In this document: positions 7,281 to 16,584 of the stretch, one piece after another | Layout of the letters: each line of letters starts with the position of its first letter | Numbering within the stretch: position 1 is the stretch's first letter | Source of the DNA: Acidimicrobiaceae bacterium | GTDB lineage: Bacteria > Actinomycetota > Acidimicrobiia > Acidimicrobiales > Ilumatobacteraceae | NCBI GenBank assembly: GCA_016722025.1 | Contig: JADKGZ010000002.1 | Span: 321,971 to 385,970 of the forward strand | Reading direction: 5' to 3' | DNA length: 64,000 bases | Translations under genes and position numbers: made by a program | Notes under the pieces: model-generated | Told to the model about the DNA's origin: nothing | Database searches by the model: none | What the model saw: the letters and a program-made list of their open reading frames with translations, nothing else

Positions 7281-9817
7281 CAGCCGTCGGCTGCGATGGC
7301 ACGCAGGATGTCGAGGCGCGTCGCTCGCCACGCCGGCACCACCGCCGCAACGACACCCGCCGTGAACGCGAGACCCATGATCCAGACGATGGACGCGACA
7401 GGGATGGTGTACTCGGTGAGCCCCTGATCGCGCAGCGAGACGATGATCACGTACCCCAGCACGAGCCCCATCAGCACCCCCACGGCCGCGCCATAGAGCG
7501 AAGTGATGACGCTCTCCCACCGCACCGTGGTGCGCACCTGAGCACGTGTCATGCCGACGGCCCGCAGCAGACCGGTCTCGCGGCGGCGCTCGTAGACGGC
7601 GAGCAGCAGTGTGATGACGATGCCGAACGTGGCGATCATGATCGACAGCAGCAACAACCCGTAGATGAAGGCCAGGCTGCGGTCGACGATGTCGGCGCGG
7701 CTGTCGATGAACTCGCGCTTGTCCTGCAAGGTGCCGATTCCGTACGCCTCGACCACCGTGTCGACCGCAGCACGGAACTGCGAGTCGGAGACACCCGCGG
7801 CCCGCGTGAGCGACACGATGCCTGCAGGGGTGACGATGCTGGTGTCGACGAAGGTGTCGCGGTGATACGTGCGCGCTGGGATGAAGTCGCTGCTCTCGTA
7901 GATGCCCTGCACCGTCAGCGCCAGGTCGGCGCCGTCGACTCGCAGCACCACCTCGCCGCCGATGCCGACTGCCCGGTCCTTCGCCTCCCCTTCGCTGATC
8001 AGGATGCCGGCGGGTGTGAGGTCGCTCATCGTGCCCTGCACGAACACCAGGTTCACCAAACCCTGCGCAGTCGCTGGGTTGACGACCGCCCCGCTCGCGG
8101 CCTTGCCCTCCGCGTCGGCGACGCCGAACGCGAAGCCGAGACCGCTGGCAACACCGACCTCGGGCACCTCGTTGAGCTGATCGACGAACTCCTGGCCGAA
8201 GCTGACCGACCCGCCGTTGGTGGAGTTGACCACGTAGTCGCCGATGAACGTGCTGCCCACCGTGTCGCGGATCTGCTCCTTGATGGAGGCGGCGAACACT
8301 GATGCGCCGGTGACGAGCGCAACACCGATGAGCACCGGTGCTGCCGTGCGTGCCGTGCGCCGCGGATTGCGCTGCACGTTGCCACGAGCCATCGTGCCGG
8401 TGACGCCACGAGCGCGCTGCACCGGCGCCCCGATGACACGGGCGATGGGCCGGGCCATCACGGGGCCGAGCAGCAGCACCGCTGCGAACAGGCCGACGAC
8501 ACCGACCGCCAGCAGCGCGGCATCGCCACCCATCATCACGTTGACGATGGATCCCACGCCGATGACCGCGCTGATGACGGCCCACACCACACGGCGACGC
8601 ACCGACCCGACTCGCTCCAGCACTGCGTCGCTCATGGCCGCCACCGGCGGCACGCGGCCGGCGCCGATGGCAGGGCCGAGCGCTGCCAGAAGGCTGGCCA
8701 GCGTGCCGGCGAGCAGCGTGACGATGACAGTGCGCGGCTCGATGGCGAGGCCACGCGCCGGAATGACGTAGTCGAAGGCGTCGAGCAGGCGCTTGATGCC
8801 TGCGGCGAGCCCGACGCCGCCCAGCAAGCCGACGCCCGAGCCGAAGAGGCCGATCACCAGGGCCTCGATCATCATCGACCACGTGATCTGGCGACGATTG
8901 GCGCCCAATGCGCGCAGCAGCGCGTTCTCCCGTTGCCGCTGCGCGGCCGTGATGGAGAACACGTTGTAGATCACGAACATGCCCACACCGAGCGCGATGA
9001 ACGAGAAGATCGACAGGAAGATGGTGAGGAAGCTGAGGCTCTTCTCGATCTCCGACTGCGTCTGGGCGGTGATCTCCGCGGACGTGAGCGCCTCCGCAAC
9101 TTCCGGGTCGAGCGTGTCAGCCAGTCGCTGCACGAGCTGATCGGCGGAGACGGAACCGTCGCCCAGCACCAGCACGGCATCGATGAAGCCGGGCTTGGCG
9201 ATGAACTCCTCGGCGGTCTTGCCGTCGAACAACGCCCAGGTGGCGTTGCCCGGCGAGATGATGTCGTCGTACTCGACGATTCCCACCAACGTGAACACGC
9301 GTGAGCCGCTGTCGGCGTTCACCGTCACCTCGTCGCCCAGGGCGAACCCGCCGTCCTGCGCGGTGAGCGTGTCGAGCACGATGTCGTTGCCGCCGTCGGG
9401 CAGACGGCCCTCGGCCAGACGCCAGACCGACAGCTCGCCCTCGTTGATCGCGGCGCCGAAGGTGGGCGCGGTGGGCCGCTCGATCGGCGTGCCATCTTTG
9501 GCGATGACCACCGCGTCGCCCTGCACTGCCGCCTGCGCATCGGCGACACCGGGCACCGCCCGGATCTCGTCGAGGATCTCGGCAGGGAGCCGATCACGGC
9601 GCTCGAGGCCGAACAGGTTCTCGACCGAGTTGCTGCTCTGCACATAGCCGTCGACGCGCTCGTAGACGTCGGCGAACAGCGCATCGAAGGTGCGCTCGAT
9701 GGTGTCGCGGAAGATGAACGTGCCGGAGAGGAAGGAAGTGCTGGCCACGATGGCGAGCGCCGTGAGCAACAGGCGCGGCCAGCGGGCCACCACACTTCTC
9801 ATTGCGAGTCGAAACAC
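7280..9817 (-). CDS. FtsX/MacB-type ABC transporter permease (first of two)
   Basis: The protein has 845 residues. The N-terminal helix (MFRLAMRSVVARWPRLLLTALAI order) leads into a large extracytoplasmic MacB-like domain (about 40-240). The first FtsX domain follows (IALGVGMFVIYNVFSITAAQ, RALGANRRQITWSMMIEAL). A second helix near 420, another outside domain and a second FtsX domain complete it (FGIVITLLLAVYERRRETGL, RAVGMTRAQVRTTVRWESV, AVVPAWRATRLDILRAIA). The GTG at 9817 gives an N terminus matching the sister permease (MFKLTLRSLLARKAR). It likely dimerises with the permease upstream and uses the ATPase at 12420-13163. Confidence 0.9.
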   Translation of the reverse strand: MFRLAMRSVVARWPRLLLTALAIVASTSFLSGTFIFRDTIERTFDALFADVYERVDGYVQSSNSVENLFGLERRDRLPAEILDEIRAVPGVADAQAAVQGDAVVIAKDGTPIERPTAPTFGAAINEGELSVWRLAEGRLPDGGNDIVLDTLTAQDGGFALGDEVTVNADSGSRVFTLVGIVEYDDIISPGNATWALFDGKTAEEFIAKPGFIDAVLVLGDGSVSADQLVQRLADTLDPEVAEALTSAEITAQTQSEIEKSLSFLTIFLSIFSFIALGVGMFVIYNVFSITAAQRQRENALLRALGANRRQITWSMMIEALVIGLFGSGVGLLGGVGLAAGIKRLLDAFDYVIPARGLAIEPRTVIVTLLAGTLASLLAALGPAIGAGRVPPVAAMSDAVLERVGSVRRRVVWAVISAVIGVGSIVNVMMGGDAALLAVGVVGLFAAVLLLGPVMARPIARVIGAPVQRARGVTGTMARGNVQRNPRRTARTAAPVLIGVALVTGASVFAASIKEQIRDTVGSTFIGDYVVNSTNGGSVSFGQEFVDQLNEVPEVGVASGLGFAFGVADAEGKAASGAVVNPATAQGLVNLVFVQGTMSDLTPAGILISEGEAKDRAVGIGGEVVLRVDGADLALTVQGIYESSDFIPARTYHRDTFVDTSIVTPAGIVSLTRAAGVSDSQFRAAVDTVVEAYGIGTLQDKREFIDSRADIVDRSLAFIYGLLLLSIMIATFGIVITLLLAVYERRRETGLLRAVGMTRAQVRTTVRWESVITSLYGAAVGVLMGLVLGYVIIVSLRDQGLTEYTIPVASIVWIMGLAFTAGVVAAVVPAWRATRLDILRAIAADG

Positions 9818-9871
9818 CCGGTCATCCTCTCCTCATGGACCGGGGGGCGTCCACGCGGGCTCGATAGGCCA

Positions 9872-12415
9872 TCACTCTGTGGCAATCGCTTCCAGCACGT
9901 TCAACTTCGCCGCTCGCCGCGCGGGCCAGATGGCCGCCAGGATGCCCGCTGCGATCGCTGCAACGAGGATGAGGATGATGGTGCCGGTGGGCAGCGAGGT
10001 GCTCTGCACGCCGAGCGATGTCATCCCCTTGGTGGCGATCACGCCCAGCGGCAGGCCCACCAGCAGGCCGAGCAGGGCACCGAACACCGAGACGATCACC
10101 GCTTCCCATCGCACGGCTCGTTTCAGTTGCCGCTGCGTGGCACCGATGGCGCGGATGAGGCCGAACTCGCGAGTGCGTTCGAAGACCGCCAGCGCCAGCG
10201 TGTTCATGATGCCGAGCACGGCGATGACCACGGCGAAGAAGAGCAGGCCGTAGATCACGGTGAGCAGCTGGTTGAGCTGATCCTCCTGCGACTTGCGGAA
10301 CTCGGCCTGGTCCTGCACCTTCACCTGTGGGAAGCGTTCGGCCACCTTCTCGATCGCGGTGCGTGCAGCGTCGATCTCCACGCCTTCTGCGATGCGGGCA
10401 CCGGCGAACAGGTCGTTCTTCGACGACGGGTTGGCCGCCTCGAACGTGCTCATGTCGACCATCCAGTTGGCCCCGGTGATCGAGCTGTCGGCGAAGATTC
10501 CTGTGACGCGCAGCGTCTCGGTGGTGCCGTTCTTCCACGTCACGTCGACGCTGTCGCCGACGCCGAGATCGAGATCCTTCGCAGGGTCCTTGTGGATCAA
10601 CAGCCCACCATCGGCGAAGCCGTCGTAGCCACCCGCCGTGAGATCGACGTCGATGATGTCTTCGAAGCCGGCGGAGTCGATGGCGGCCAAGCTGCGCTCG
10701 CCACCCGCCACCTGCAGGCTGCCGAGGCGAACACCGCTCACACCGCTGAGCTCGGGAAGCGTGGACAGCTCGTCGACGAAGTCGCTGGAGAAGCCCTGGA
10801 ACGACTCGTCCGTGAAGAAGAAGTCGGCCTTGATCGACGAGCCCAACTGCTCGGACAACGAGTCGGTGAGCGAGGAGGCGATGACGCCCACCGCACTGAC
10901 CAGCGCGACGCCGATCATCAGCGCCGAGGCAGTGGACGCGGTGCGCCGGGGGGAGCGCGCCGCGTTCTGGCGAGCAAGGTCGCCAGGAATGCCGAACGCC
11001 TTGGCCACTGGAGCACCGAGCAAGCGGCTCACCGGTCCGGCGATGCTGGACGCCAGCATCGTGACGCCGAGGAAGACCGAGACGGCGCCGACTGCTGCCA
11101 GCAGGATGATGCGCAACGTGCTGCCGGGCTCGCCCAGGATGCCGTATGTGTACAGCGCCGCGCCGATGGCCAGCATGGCTGCGCCGATGAGTCGGCGCCG
11201 CCCACCACCGCGCTCGACCGATGCGAGCTCGGGCCGCATCGCCGCCACCGGAGGGATGCGGCTGGCGCGCATTGCAGGCACGATGGTGGCCAGCAACGTG
11301 ACACCGAAGCCCACCAGCAGCGCAACCACCAGCGTGCGCGGTGCGATCACCGTGGCCGCGTCGGGGAAGCCGGCGCCGCCGGCATTGAAGATGGCGGTGA
11401 GCAGCTTCGACACGACGATGCCGCCGAAGAAGCCCAACACCGTCGCCACGCCGGCGATGATCATCGACTCGGTGATCACCATGCGGCGCACCTGCCCGCC
11501 GTTGGCACCGACGGCCCGCAGCAGTGCGAGCTCGCGGAGCCGCTGGCTGATGATGATCTGGAACGTGTTGTTGATGAGGAACGCACTCACGAAGAGCGCA
11601 ACCATGGCGAAGCCCAGCAGCACCCAGCGGAAGATCGACACGATCTCGCTGATGCTCTGGGACGTCTCCTCGGCCACCTGTCGACCCGTGATCACCTCCG
11701 TACCATCGGGAAGAGCAGCCTCGATCGCGGACTTGACCTCGCCACTGTGGGCGCCATCGGCAACGGCCATGTCGATGGTGGTGTAGAGGCCCTCGGAATC
11801 GAGCACCGATTGCGCCGTGACGGGGTCGAAGGCGGCCAAGGTGGCGCCGAAGAAGCCGTCGCCGCCGCTCTTCAGGCCCACCGTGCCGACCAGCGTGAAC
11901 GTCTCGATTCCCTTCGCGCCGACGATCTGCAAGGGATCGCCGACAGCGATGTCGAGCCGTTCGAACGTGGCCTGGTCGATTGCGACCTCACCGGCGCCCG
12001 ATGGCGCGACGCCCTGTCGCAGTACCGTGCCACCGAGGCCGCCCTCACCCGTCCACGACACGCCCAACGTGGGCCCGCCGGTGGTCTTCAACGGCTCGCC
12101 GTCGGAGGTGAGGATGACAGCGGTGCCCTGCAGGTTGGGCTCTACCGCGGCGACGCCGGGGATGGCAGCCAGCGTGTCGGCCAACGCCGCCGGCACCGGG
12201 TCGCCGGAGGCGGCGTCGCCGAACTCGACTGCACCGCGGACGCGGAAGTCGACGCCGGCGTTGAGCTCTTTGAACAAGCCGTCGAACGACTTCTCGAAGC
12301 TGTCGGTGAGGATGAACGCACCGGACACGAAGGCGACGCCCACCATGACCGAGAACGCAGTGAGGACGATGCGAGCCTTGCGCGCGAGCAGGCTCCTGAG
12401 CGTGAGTTTGAACAT
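9872..12415 (-). CDS. FtsX/MacB-type ABC transporter permease (second of two)
   Basis: The protein has 847 residues with the same duplicated plan as its neighbour: N-terminal anchor (FKLTLRSLLARKARIVLTAF), an outside domain to about 260, an FtsX core (WVLLGFAMVALFVSAFLINN, LRAVGANGGQVRRMVITESM), a central helix, a second outside domain, and a C-terminal core (VIAVLGIMNTLALAVFERTR, LIRAIGATQRQLKRAVRWEA, IWPARRAAKLNVLEAIATE). It starts four bases after the ATPase stop. These exporters typically move lipids, peptides or lipoproteins or transmit mechanical force; the substrate is unknown. Confidence 0.9.
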   Translation of the reverse strand: MFKLTLRSLLARKARIVLTAFSVMVGVAFVSGAFILTDSFEKSFDGLFKELNAGVDFRVRGAVEFGDAASGDPVPAALADTLAAIPGVAAVEPNLQGTAVILTSDGEPLKTTGGPTLGVSWTGEGGLGGTVLRQGVAPSGAGEVAIDQATFERLDIAVGDPLQIVGAKGIETFTLVGTVGLKSGGDGFFGATLAAFDPVTAQSVLDSEGLYTTIDMAVADGAHSGEVKSAIEAALPDGTEVITGRQVAEETSQSISEIVSIFRWVLLGFAMVALFVSAFLINNTFQIIISQRLRELALLRAVGANGGQVRRMVITESMIIAGVATVLGFFGGIVVSKLLTAIFNAGGAGFPDAATVIAPRTLVVALLVGFGVTLLATIVPAMRASRIPPVAAMRPELASVERGGGRRRLIGAAMLAIGAALYTYGILGEPGSTLRIILLAAVGAVSVFLGVTMLASSIAGPVSRLLGAPVAKAFGIPGDLARQNAARSPRRTASTASALMIGVALVSAVGVIASSLTDSLSEQLGSSIKADFFFTDESFQGFSSDFVDELSTLPELSGVSGVRLGSLQVAGGERSLAAIDSAGFEDIIDVDLTAGGYDGFADGGLLIHKDPAKDLDLGVGDSVDVTWKNGTTETLRVTGIFADSSITGANWMVDMSTFEAANPSSKNDLFAGARIAEGVEIDAARTAIEKVAERFPQVKVQDQAEFRKSQEDQLNQLLTVIYGLLFFAVVIAVLGIMNTLALAVFERTREFGLIRAIGATQRQLKRAVRWEAVIVSVFGALLGLLVGLPLGVIATKGMTSLGVQSTSLPTGTIILILVAAIAAGILAAIWPARRAAKLNVLEAIATE

Positions 12416-12419
12416 GAGG

Positions 12420-13163
12420 TCACTCGCCGAAGTGCTTCATGCGGTCGAGCACGCGCTCGGCCGTGGGCTCGAGCATCTCGTCGACGACCTTGCCGTCGGC
12501 GAGGAAGATGACGCGGTCGGCGTAGCTGGCGGCGTTGGGGTCGTGGGTGACCATCACGATGGTCTGGCCCAGCTCGCGCACGGCACGGCGCATGAAGTCG
12601 AGGATCTCGGCGCCGGTGCGGCTGTCGAGGTTGCCGGTGGGCTCGTCGGCGAAGATGATGGTGGGCTGGCTGGCCATCGCCCGCGCCACGGCCACCCGCT
12701 GTTGCTGACCGCCGGAGAGCTCGCTGGGGCGGTGCTTGAGTCGGCCGCGCAGGCCCACCGTGTCGATGACACGGTCGATCCAGACCTGGTCGCCCTTGCT
12801 GCCGCCGAGCAGCAACGGGAGCGTGATGTTCTCTTCCGCGGTGAGGGTGGGCACCAGGTTGTACGCCTGGAAGATGAAGCCGACAGCGGTGCGGCGCAGC
12901 TCGGTGAGCTGCTTGTCGTTGAGCGTGGCGAGGTAGGTCTCGCCGATGTAGACAGCACCGCTGGTGAGCGCGTCGAGGCCGGCGAGGCAGTGCATGAGCG
13001 TGCTCTTCCCCGAGCCGGACGGGCCCATGATGGCCGTGAACTTGCCGGCCTCGAACTGCACGGTGACGCCGTCGAGCGCGCGGACTTCGCTGTCGCCTCC
13101 GCCATAGATCTTGGAGGCATCGATGGCTCCGGCGGCTGCCACAAGGGTGTTCGTTTCAGTCAT
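12420..13163 (-). CDS. ABC transporter ATP-binding protein, LolD/MacB type
   Basis: The protein has 247 residues. It has Walker A GPSGSGKST, Q-loop FQAYNLVPTLT, signature LSGGQQQRVAVARAMA, Walker B IIFADEPTGNLDSRTG and switch His in VMVTHDPNAASYADR. The NLDSRT sequence after Walker B is the hallmark of the LolD/MacB group, which pairs with FtsX-type permeases such as the two genes downstream. It is the first gene of the transporter run, starting 72 bases after the end of the two-component pair. Confidence 0.93.
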   Translation of the reverse strand: MTETNTLVAAAGAIDASKIYGGGDSEVRALDGVTVQFEAGKFTAIMGPSGSGKSTLMHCLAGLDALTSGAVYIGETYLATLNDKQLTELRRTAVGFIFQAYNLVPTLTAEENITLPLLLGGSKGDQVWIDRVIDTVGLRGRLKHRPSELSGGQQQRVAVARAMASQPTIIFADEPTGNLDSRTGAEILDFMRRAVRELGQTIVMVTHDPNAASYADRVIFLADGKVVDEMLEPTAERVLDRMKHFGE

Positions 13164-13235
13164 AGGTCTGTTGTATCCCCAGACCGGGCCGATTTCATCC
13201 CCTTCGCGGGTGACTTGCGTCAGCCGAAAGGCTGA

Positions 13236-13910
13236 TCAGTTCGGAAGATCCGGTGCGCCGGGCGTGACGATGCCGCTCTCGTACGCCACCACCACCGCCT
13301 GCACGCGGTCGCGCAGCTCCAGCTTGGTGAGCACGCGACCGACATGTGTCTTCACCGTTGCCTCGCCCAAGTACAGCTGCGTCGCGATCTCGCCGTTCGA
13401 CAGGCCCCGCGCCATCAGCCGCAGCACCTCCAGCTCGCGCTCGGTCAGGTCGGCGAGCCCGGGCGCCACACTGGCGGCGTCGACCGAGGGACGTCGCGAC
13501 ACCTCCTCGATGAGCAGGCGGGTGACCGACGGAGCCAGCAGCGCGTCACCACCGGCGATGACGCGCACCGCATTGATCAACTGCTCGGCCGGCGCGTCCT
13601 TCAGCATGAACCCGCTGGCACCGGCGCGCAAGGCCGAGTAGACGTAGTCGTCGAGATCGAAGGTGGTGAGGATGAGCACCCGCGAGTCGCCGGCCGAGGC
13701 AACGATGCGGCGAGTGGCCTCGATGCCATCCATCACCGGCATGCGCACATCCATCAGCACCACGTGTGGCGAGCAACGCGCAACCACCTCGACGGCCTCA
13801 CGCCCGTCGCCGGCTTCACCGACGACCGTGATGTCGGCCTCGCTCTCCAGGATCATCCGGAAGCCCGCCCGCACCATCACCTGGTCGTCGACCAGGGCCA
13901 CACGAATCAT
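13236..13910 (-). CDS. NarL/LuxR-family response regulator
   Basis: From the ATG at 13910 the protein has 224 residues. The receiver domain begins MIRVALVDDQVMVRAGFRMI, with the phosphoacceptor Asp54 in VVLMDVRMPVMDG and Lys in GFMLKDAPAEQL. The C-terminal LuxR helix-turn-helix is LTERELEVLRLMARGLSNGE, then YLGEATVKTHVGRVLTKLEL. A GTG at 13940 overlaps the kinase stop by four bases and is a possible earlier start adding ten residues. Its partner is the kinase directly upstream; the transporter directly downstream is the obvious candidate target. Confidence 0.9.
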   Translation of the reverse strand: MIRVALVDDQVMVRAGFRMILESEADITVVGEAGDGREAVEVVARCSPHVVLMDVRMPVMDGIEATRRIVASAGDSRVLILTTFDLDDYVYSALRAGASGFMLKDAPAEQLINAVRVIAGGDALLAPSVTRLLIEEVSRRPSVDAASVAPGLADLTERELEVLRLMARGLSNGEIATQLYLGEATVKTHVGRVLTKLELRDRVQAVVVAYESGIVTPGAPDLPN

Positions 13911-13936
13911 CGACTGCCCGCTCTGCAGATGAGCAG

Positions 13937-15103
13937 TCACGCGACACCGACCGGGAAGATCGCACGAACACGCCACCCACCGCCGGGCCGCGGGCCGGCG
14001 TACAGCTGGCCTTCATACGCGGCGACTCGCTCGCGCATGCCCATCAGCCCGAAGCCGGGCTCACCGTTGTCGCTCGCCGCCGCGCCGCGGCCGTCGTCGG
14101 TGACCTCCACGGTGAGCGAGTTCTCGAGGCGAACCATCGACACGTCGACGTGCTGTACCGGCCCTGCGTGCCGGCGAACGTTGGTGAGCGCCTCCTGCAC
14201 GATGCGAAAGGCGCTCAACTCGACACCCACCGGTAGGTGATCGAGATCGCCTTCGGCGTGCACCGACACCGGCAGGTCGGAGGCCGAGGCGGTGAGACCT
14301 TCGATGGCCGACAGCCCCGGTTGCGGCGACAGCGGCGCATCGCCGGAGACATCGCGGAGCACACCGAGGATGCGGCGCATCTCCTGCATCGCGGTGCGGC
14401 CGGTCTCCTCGATCGCGGCAAGCGACGCGTCGACCCCCTGCGGATCAGCCAGCAGTTGCCGGCGCGCGGCCGCCGTCTGGATCACCATGAGGCTGACGCT
14501 GTGGGCGACCACGTCGTGCAGCTCGCGGGCGATGCGAGTGCGCTCTTCCTGCACGTGCTGGTGAGCCACCAAGTGCCGCTCGCGCTCGGCACGCTCGGCA
14601 CGCTCGACCAGCTCGGCCGATCGCTCGCGACGGCGGCGCATGTTGTCGCCCAGGACGATGGCGGCGGCGAACATGATGGGCGTGGACACCAGCGCCTGCC
14701 AGGGCGCCGAGCCGGTGACGACGCCGGCGATCACGAACGTGACGACCACCAGTAGCAGCGACCCTCCGAGGCGCCACAGCAAGCGGCCGCTGCGGTACGC
14801 ACCCAGTGTGTACGCGGCGATGAGCACGCCCATCCACCCCGGGCCGGCGGCGTCCATCGCCTCGATCCACATCTGGCACAACGCGACCACCAACAGCACG
14901 ATGGCCGGCGACCGGCGACGCCAACCGAGGGGCAACGTGGCCCCCACGGAGAGCACCGCGCCCAGCACACTCGAGTCGGCGGTACCCGATTCGCGATAGG
15001 TGAGGTGCAGCACCACCGACATGGCGGCCAGGGCTACGGCGAGCAGCCAATCGGCACCGACTGGGTGGTCGCGCAGCCAGCGAATCGGGTGACGAAGGAC
15101 CAT
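13937..15103 (-). CDS. two-component sensor histidine kinase, HisKA_3 (NarL-partner) type
   Basis: The protein has 388 residues. About five membrane helices span residues 18-152, with no recognisable external sensor domain, so it may sense the membrane itself. The H-box is ERTRIARELHDVVAHSV with His196, and the ATPase part has FRIVQEALTNVRRHAGP (N-box), VEVTDDGRGAA (G1) and GFGLMGMRERV (G2). The overlap with the response-regulator start shows a cognate pair. The ATG at 15103 is preferred to upstream in-frame codons because the segment before it is not protein-like. Confidence 0.9.
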   Translation of the reverse strand: MVLRHPIRWLRDHPVGADWLLAVALAAMSVVLHLTYRESGTADSSVLGAVLSVGATLPLGWRRRSPAIVLLVVALCQMWIEAMDAAGPGWMGVLIAAYTLGAYRSGRLLWRLGGSLLLVVVTFVIAGVVTGSAPWQALVSTPIMFAAAIVLGDNMRRRRERSAELVERAERAERERHLVAHQHVQEERTRIARELHDVVAHSVSLMVIQTAAARRQLLADPQGVDASLAAIEETGRTAMQEMRRILGVLRDVSGDAPLSPQPGLSAIEGLTASASDLPVSVHAEGDLDHLPVGVELSAFRIVQEALTNVRRHAGPVQHVDVSMVRLENSLTVEVTDDGRGAAASDNGEPGFGLMGMRERVAAYEGQLYAGPRPGGGWRVRAIFPVGVA

Positions 15104-15174
15104 CGCACCCCGACGTAACGCGCCCTGCCGATTCCAGCGTCCGCCCCAGGGTTGATTCGGCCTACGCTCGCAGG

Positions 15175-16584
15175 GTGATGCAGTGCACCTCGTGCGGTTC
15201 CGCCATTCCCGCCGGCGCACGATTCTGCCCATCGTGCGCGCATCCGGTGGCCCTCTCGCAGCCCGAAGAGCGCCGCATCGTCACCATCGTCTTCGCCGAC
15301 CTGGTCGGCTTCACCACGCTCGCCGAGCGCATGGACCCCGAACAGGTGAAGCGTCTCATCGATGCCTGCTTCGAGCGCTTGGTCGATGTCGTCGTCGAGT
15401 TCGGCGGCAAGGTCGACAAGATCCTGGGCGATGGCATGCTGGTGCTGTTCGGTGCGCCCGTCGCGCATGAGGACGACCCCGAGCGCGCAGTGCGCGCCGC
15501 GCTGCGCATGCAAGAGACGCTGGCCCACTACGTGGCCACCAGCGAGCTCGCGGGCAGCGCCGACATCCGCATGCGCGTTGGCATCAACACCGGCGAGGTG
15601 TTGGTGGGCACACTGGCCGGCACCGACTACACGGCGATGGGCGACGTGGTCAACACAGCATCTCGCCTGCAGGCCGAAGCCCCCGCCGGTGGCGTGCTGG
15701 TGGGCGAGGTCACCCACGGCCTCACGTCGCACACGTTCCGCTACGAGCCCGCCGGCACGTTGCAGCCACGCGGCCGCGAGCAAGCACTGCAGGCGTGGCT
15801 CGCGCTCGAGCCCACCGCCCCTCCCGGCAACCGCCGCCGCCGGCGCCGCGACCTTGGCATCGTGGGCCGGCGCCCCGAGCTCACCATCGCCGAGGCGGCG
15901 TTGGAGCTGGTGCGCCACAGCGGCCGCGGGGTGCTGCTGCACGTCAACGGCGACAACGGCGTGGGCAAGAGCCGCTACGTCGACGAGGTGATCAGCCGGG
16001 TTCGCGAGCACGGCGAGGCATCGGTGCTGGAAGGTGCCTGCGTGCCGTACGGCGAGGCCAACGTGTGGTGGCCCATCGCCAGCGCGCTGTCCAACTACCT
16101 CGATCTCGACACGGGCATCGACATCGATGCAGCGCGCTCCACCGCCCTGCAGCGGGCGCAGGAGATGTTCCCGTCGATCGACGCGGCGGGCACCGAACGC
16201 CTCGTCGACGTGTTCACCCACCTGCTGGGCTACCCCTCGCCCATCGATCGGCTCGATGCTCTCAGCGCGCGCAACGCCATCCACCAGACCGTCGCCATGG
16301 TGCTCGAGGCACGGTCGCACCGCGGCCCGATGGTGCTCAGCATCGACGATGTGCACTGGGCCGACCAGGTGCTGCTCGACCTGCTCGAGCACCTCGTCAC
16401 CGCGCTCAGCCGCCACTCGTTCCTGCTCATCACCGCCATGCGACCCGGGCACGACGTGGCGTGGCCGCCACGTTCCGATCGAGGCACCGTGCTCTCGATC
16501 ACGCTGCAGCCACTCACCCGTCTCGACATCGAGGAGCTCGCCACCGCACTGCTGGGCGACGCGCCCGCGACGAGCAACTGCTGA
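15175..16584 (+). CDS. zinc-ribbon / class III adenylate-guanylate cyclase / AAA ATPase regulator, N-terminal part (frameshifted)
   Basis: Residues 1-25 form a zinc ribbon (CTSCGSAIP...CPSCAHPV). Residues 33-200 are a class III cyclase domain: RRIVTIVFADLVGFTTLAER has the first metal Asp, GGKVDKILGDGMLVLFGAP the second, and DYTAMGDVVNTASRLQ the nucleotide-binding region. An ATPase domain follows, with the P-loop NGDNGVGKSR near residue 265 and Walker B-like VLSIDDVHWADQ near 390. The frame ends at TSNC* through one apparent missing base near 16570; the protein clearly continues in the 16566-18637 region. A TACGCT box six bases before the GTG suggests a leaderless message. Confidence 0.85.
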   Translation: MMQCTSCGSAIPAGARFCPSCAHPVALSQPEERRIVTIVFADLVGFTTLAERMDPEQVKRLIDACFERLVDVVVEFGGKVDKILGDGMLVLFGAPVAHEDDPERAVRAALRMQETLAHYVATSELAGSADIRMRVGINTGEVLVGTLAGTDYTAMGDVVNTASRLQAEAPAGGVLVGEVTHGLTSHTFRYEPAGTLQPRGREQALQAWLALEPTAPPGNRRRRRRDLGIVGRRPELTIAEAALELVRHSGRGVLLHVNGDNGVGKSRYVDEVISRVREHGEASVLEGACVPYGEANVWWPIASALSNYLDLDTGIDIDAARSTALQRAQEMFPSIDAAGTERLVDVFTHLLGYPSPIDRLDALSARNAIHQTVAMVLEARSHRGPMVLSIDDVHWADQVLLDLLEHLVTALSRHSFLLITAMRPGHDVAWPPRSDRGTVLSITLQPLTRLDIEELATALLGDAPATSNC

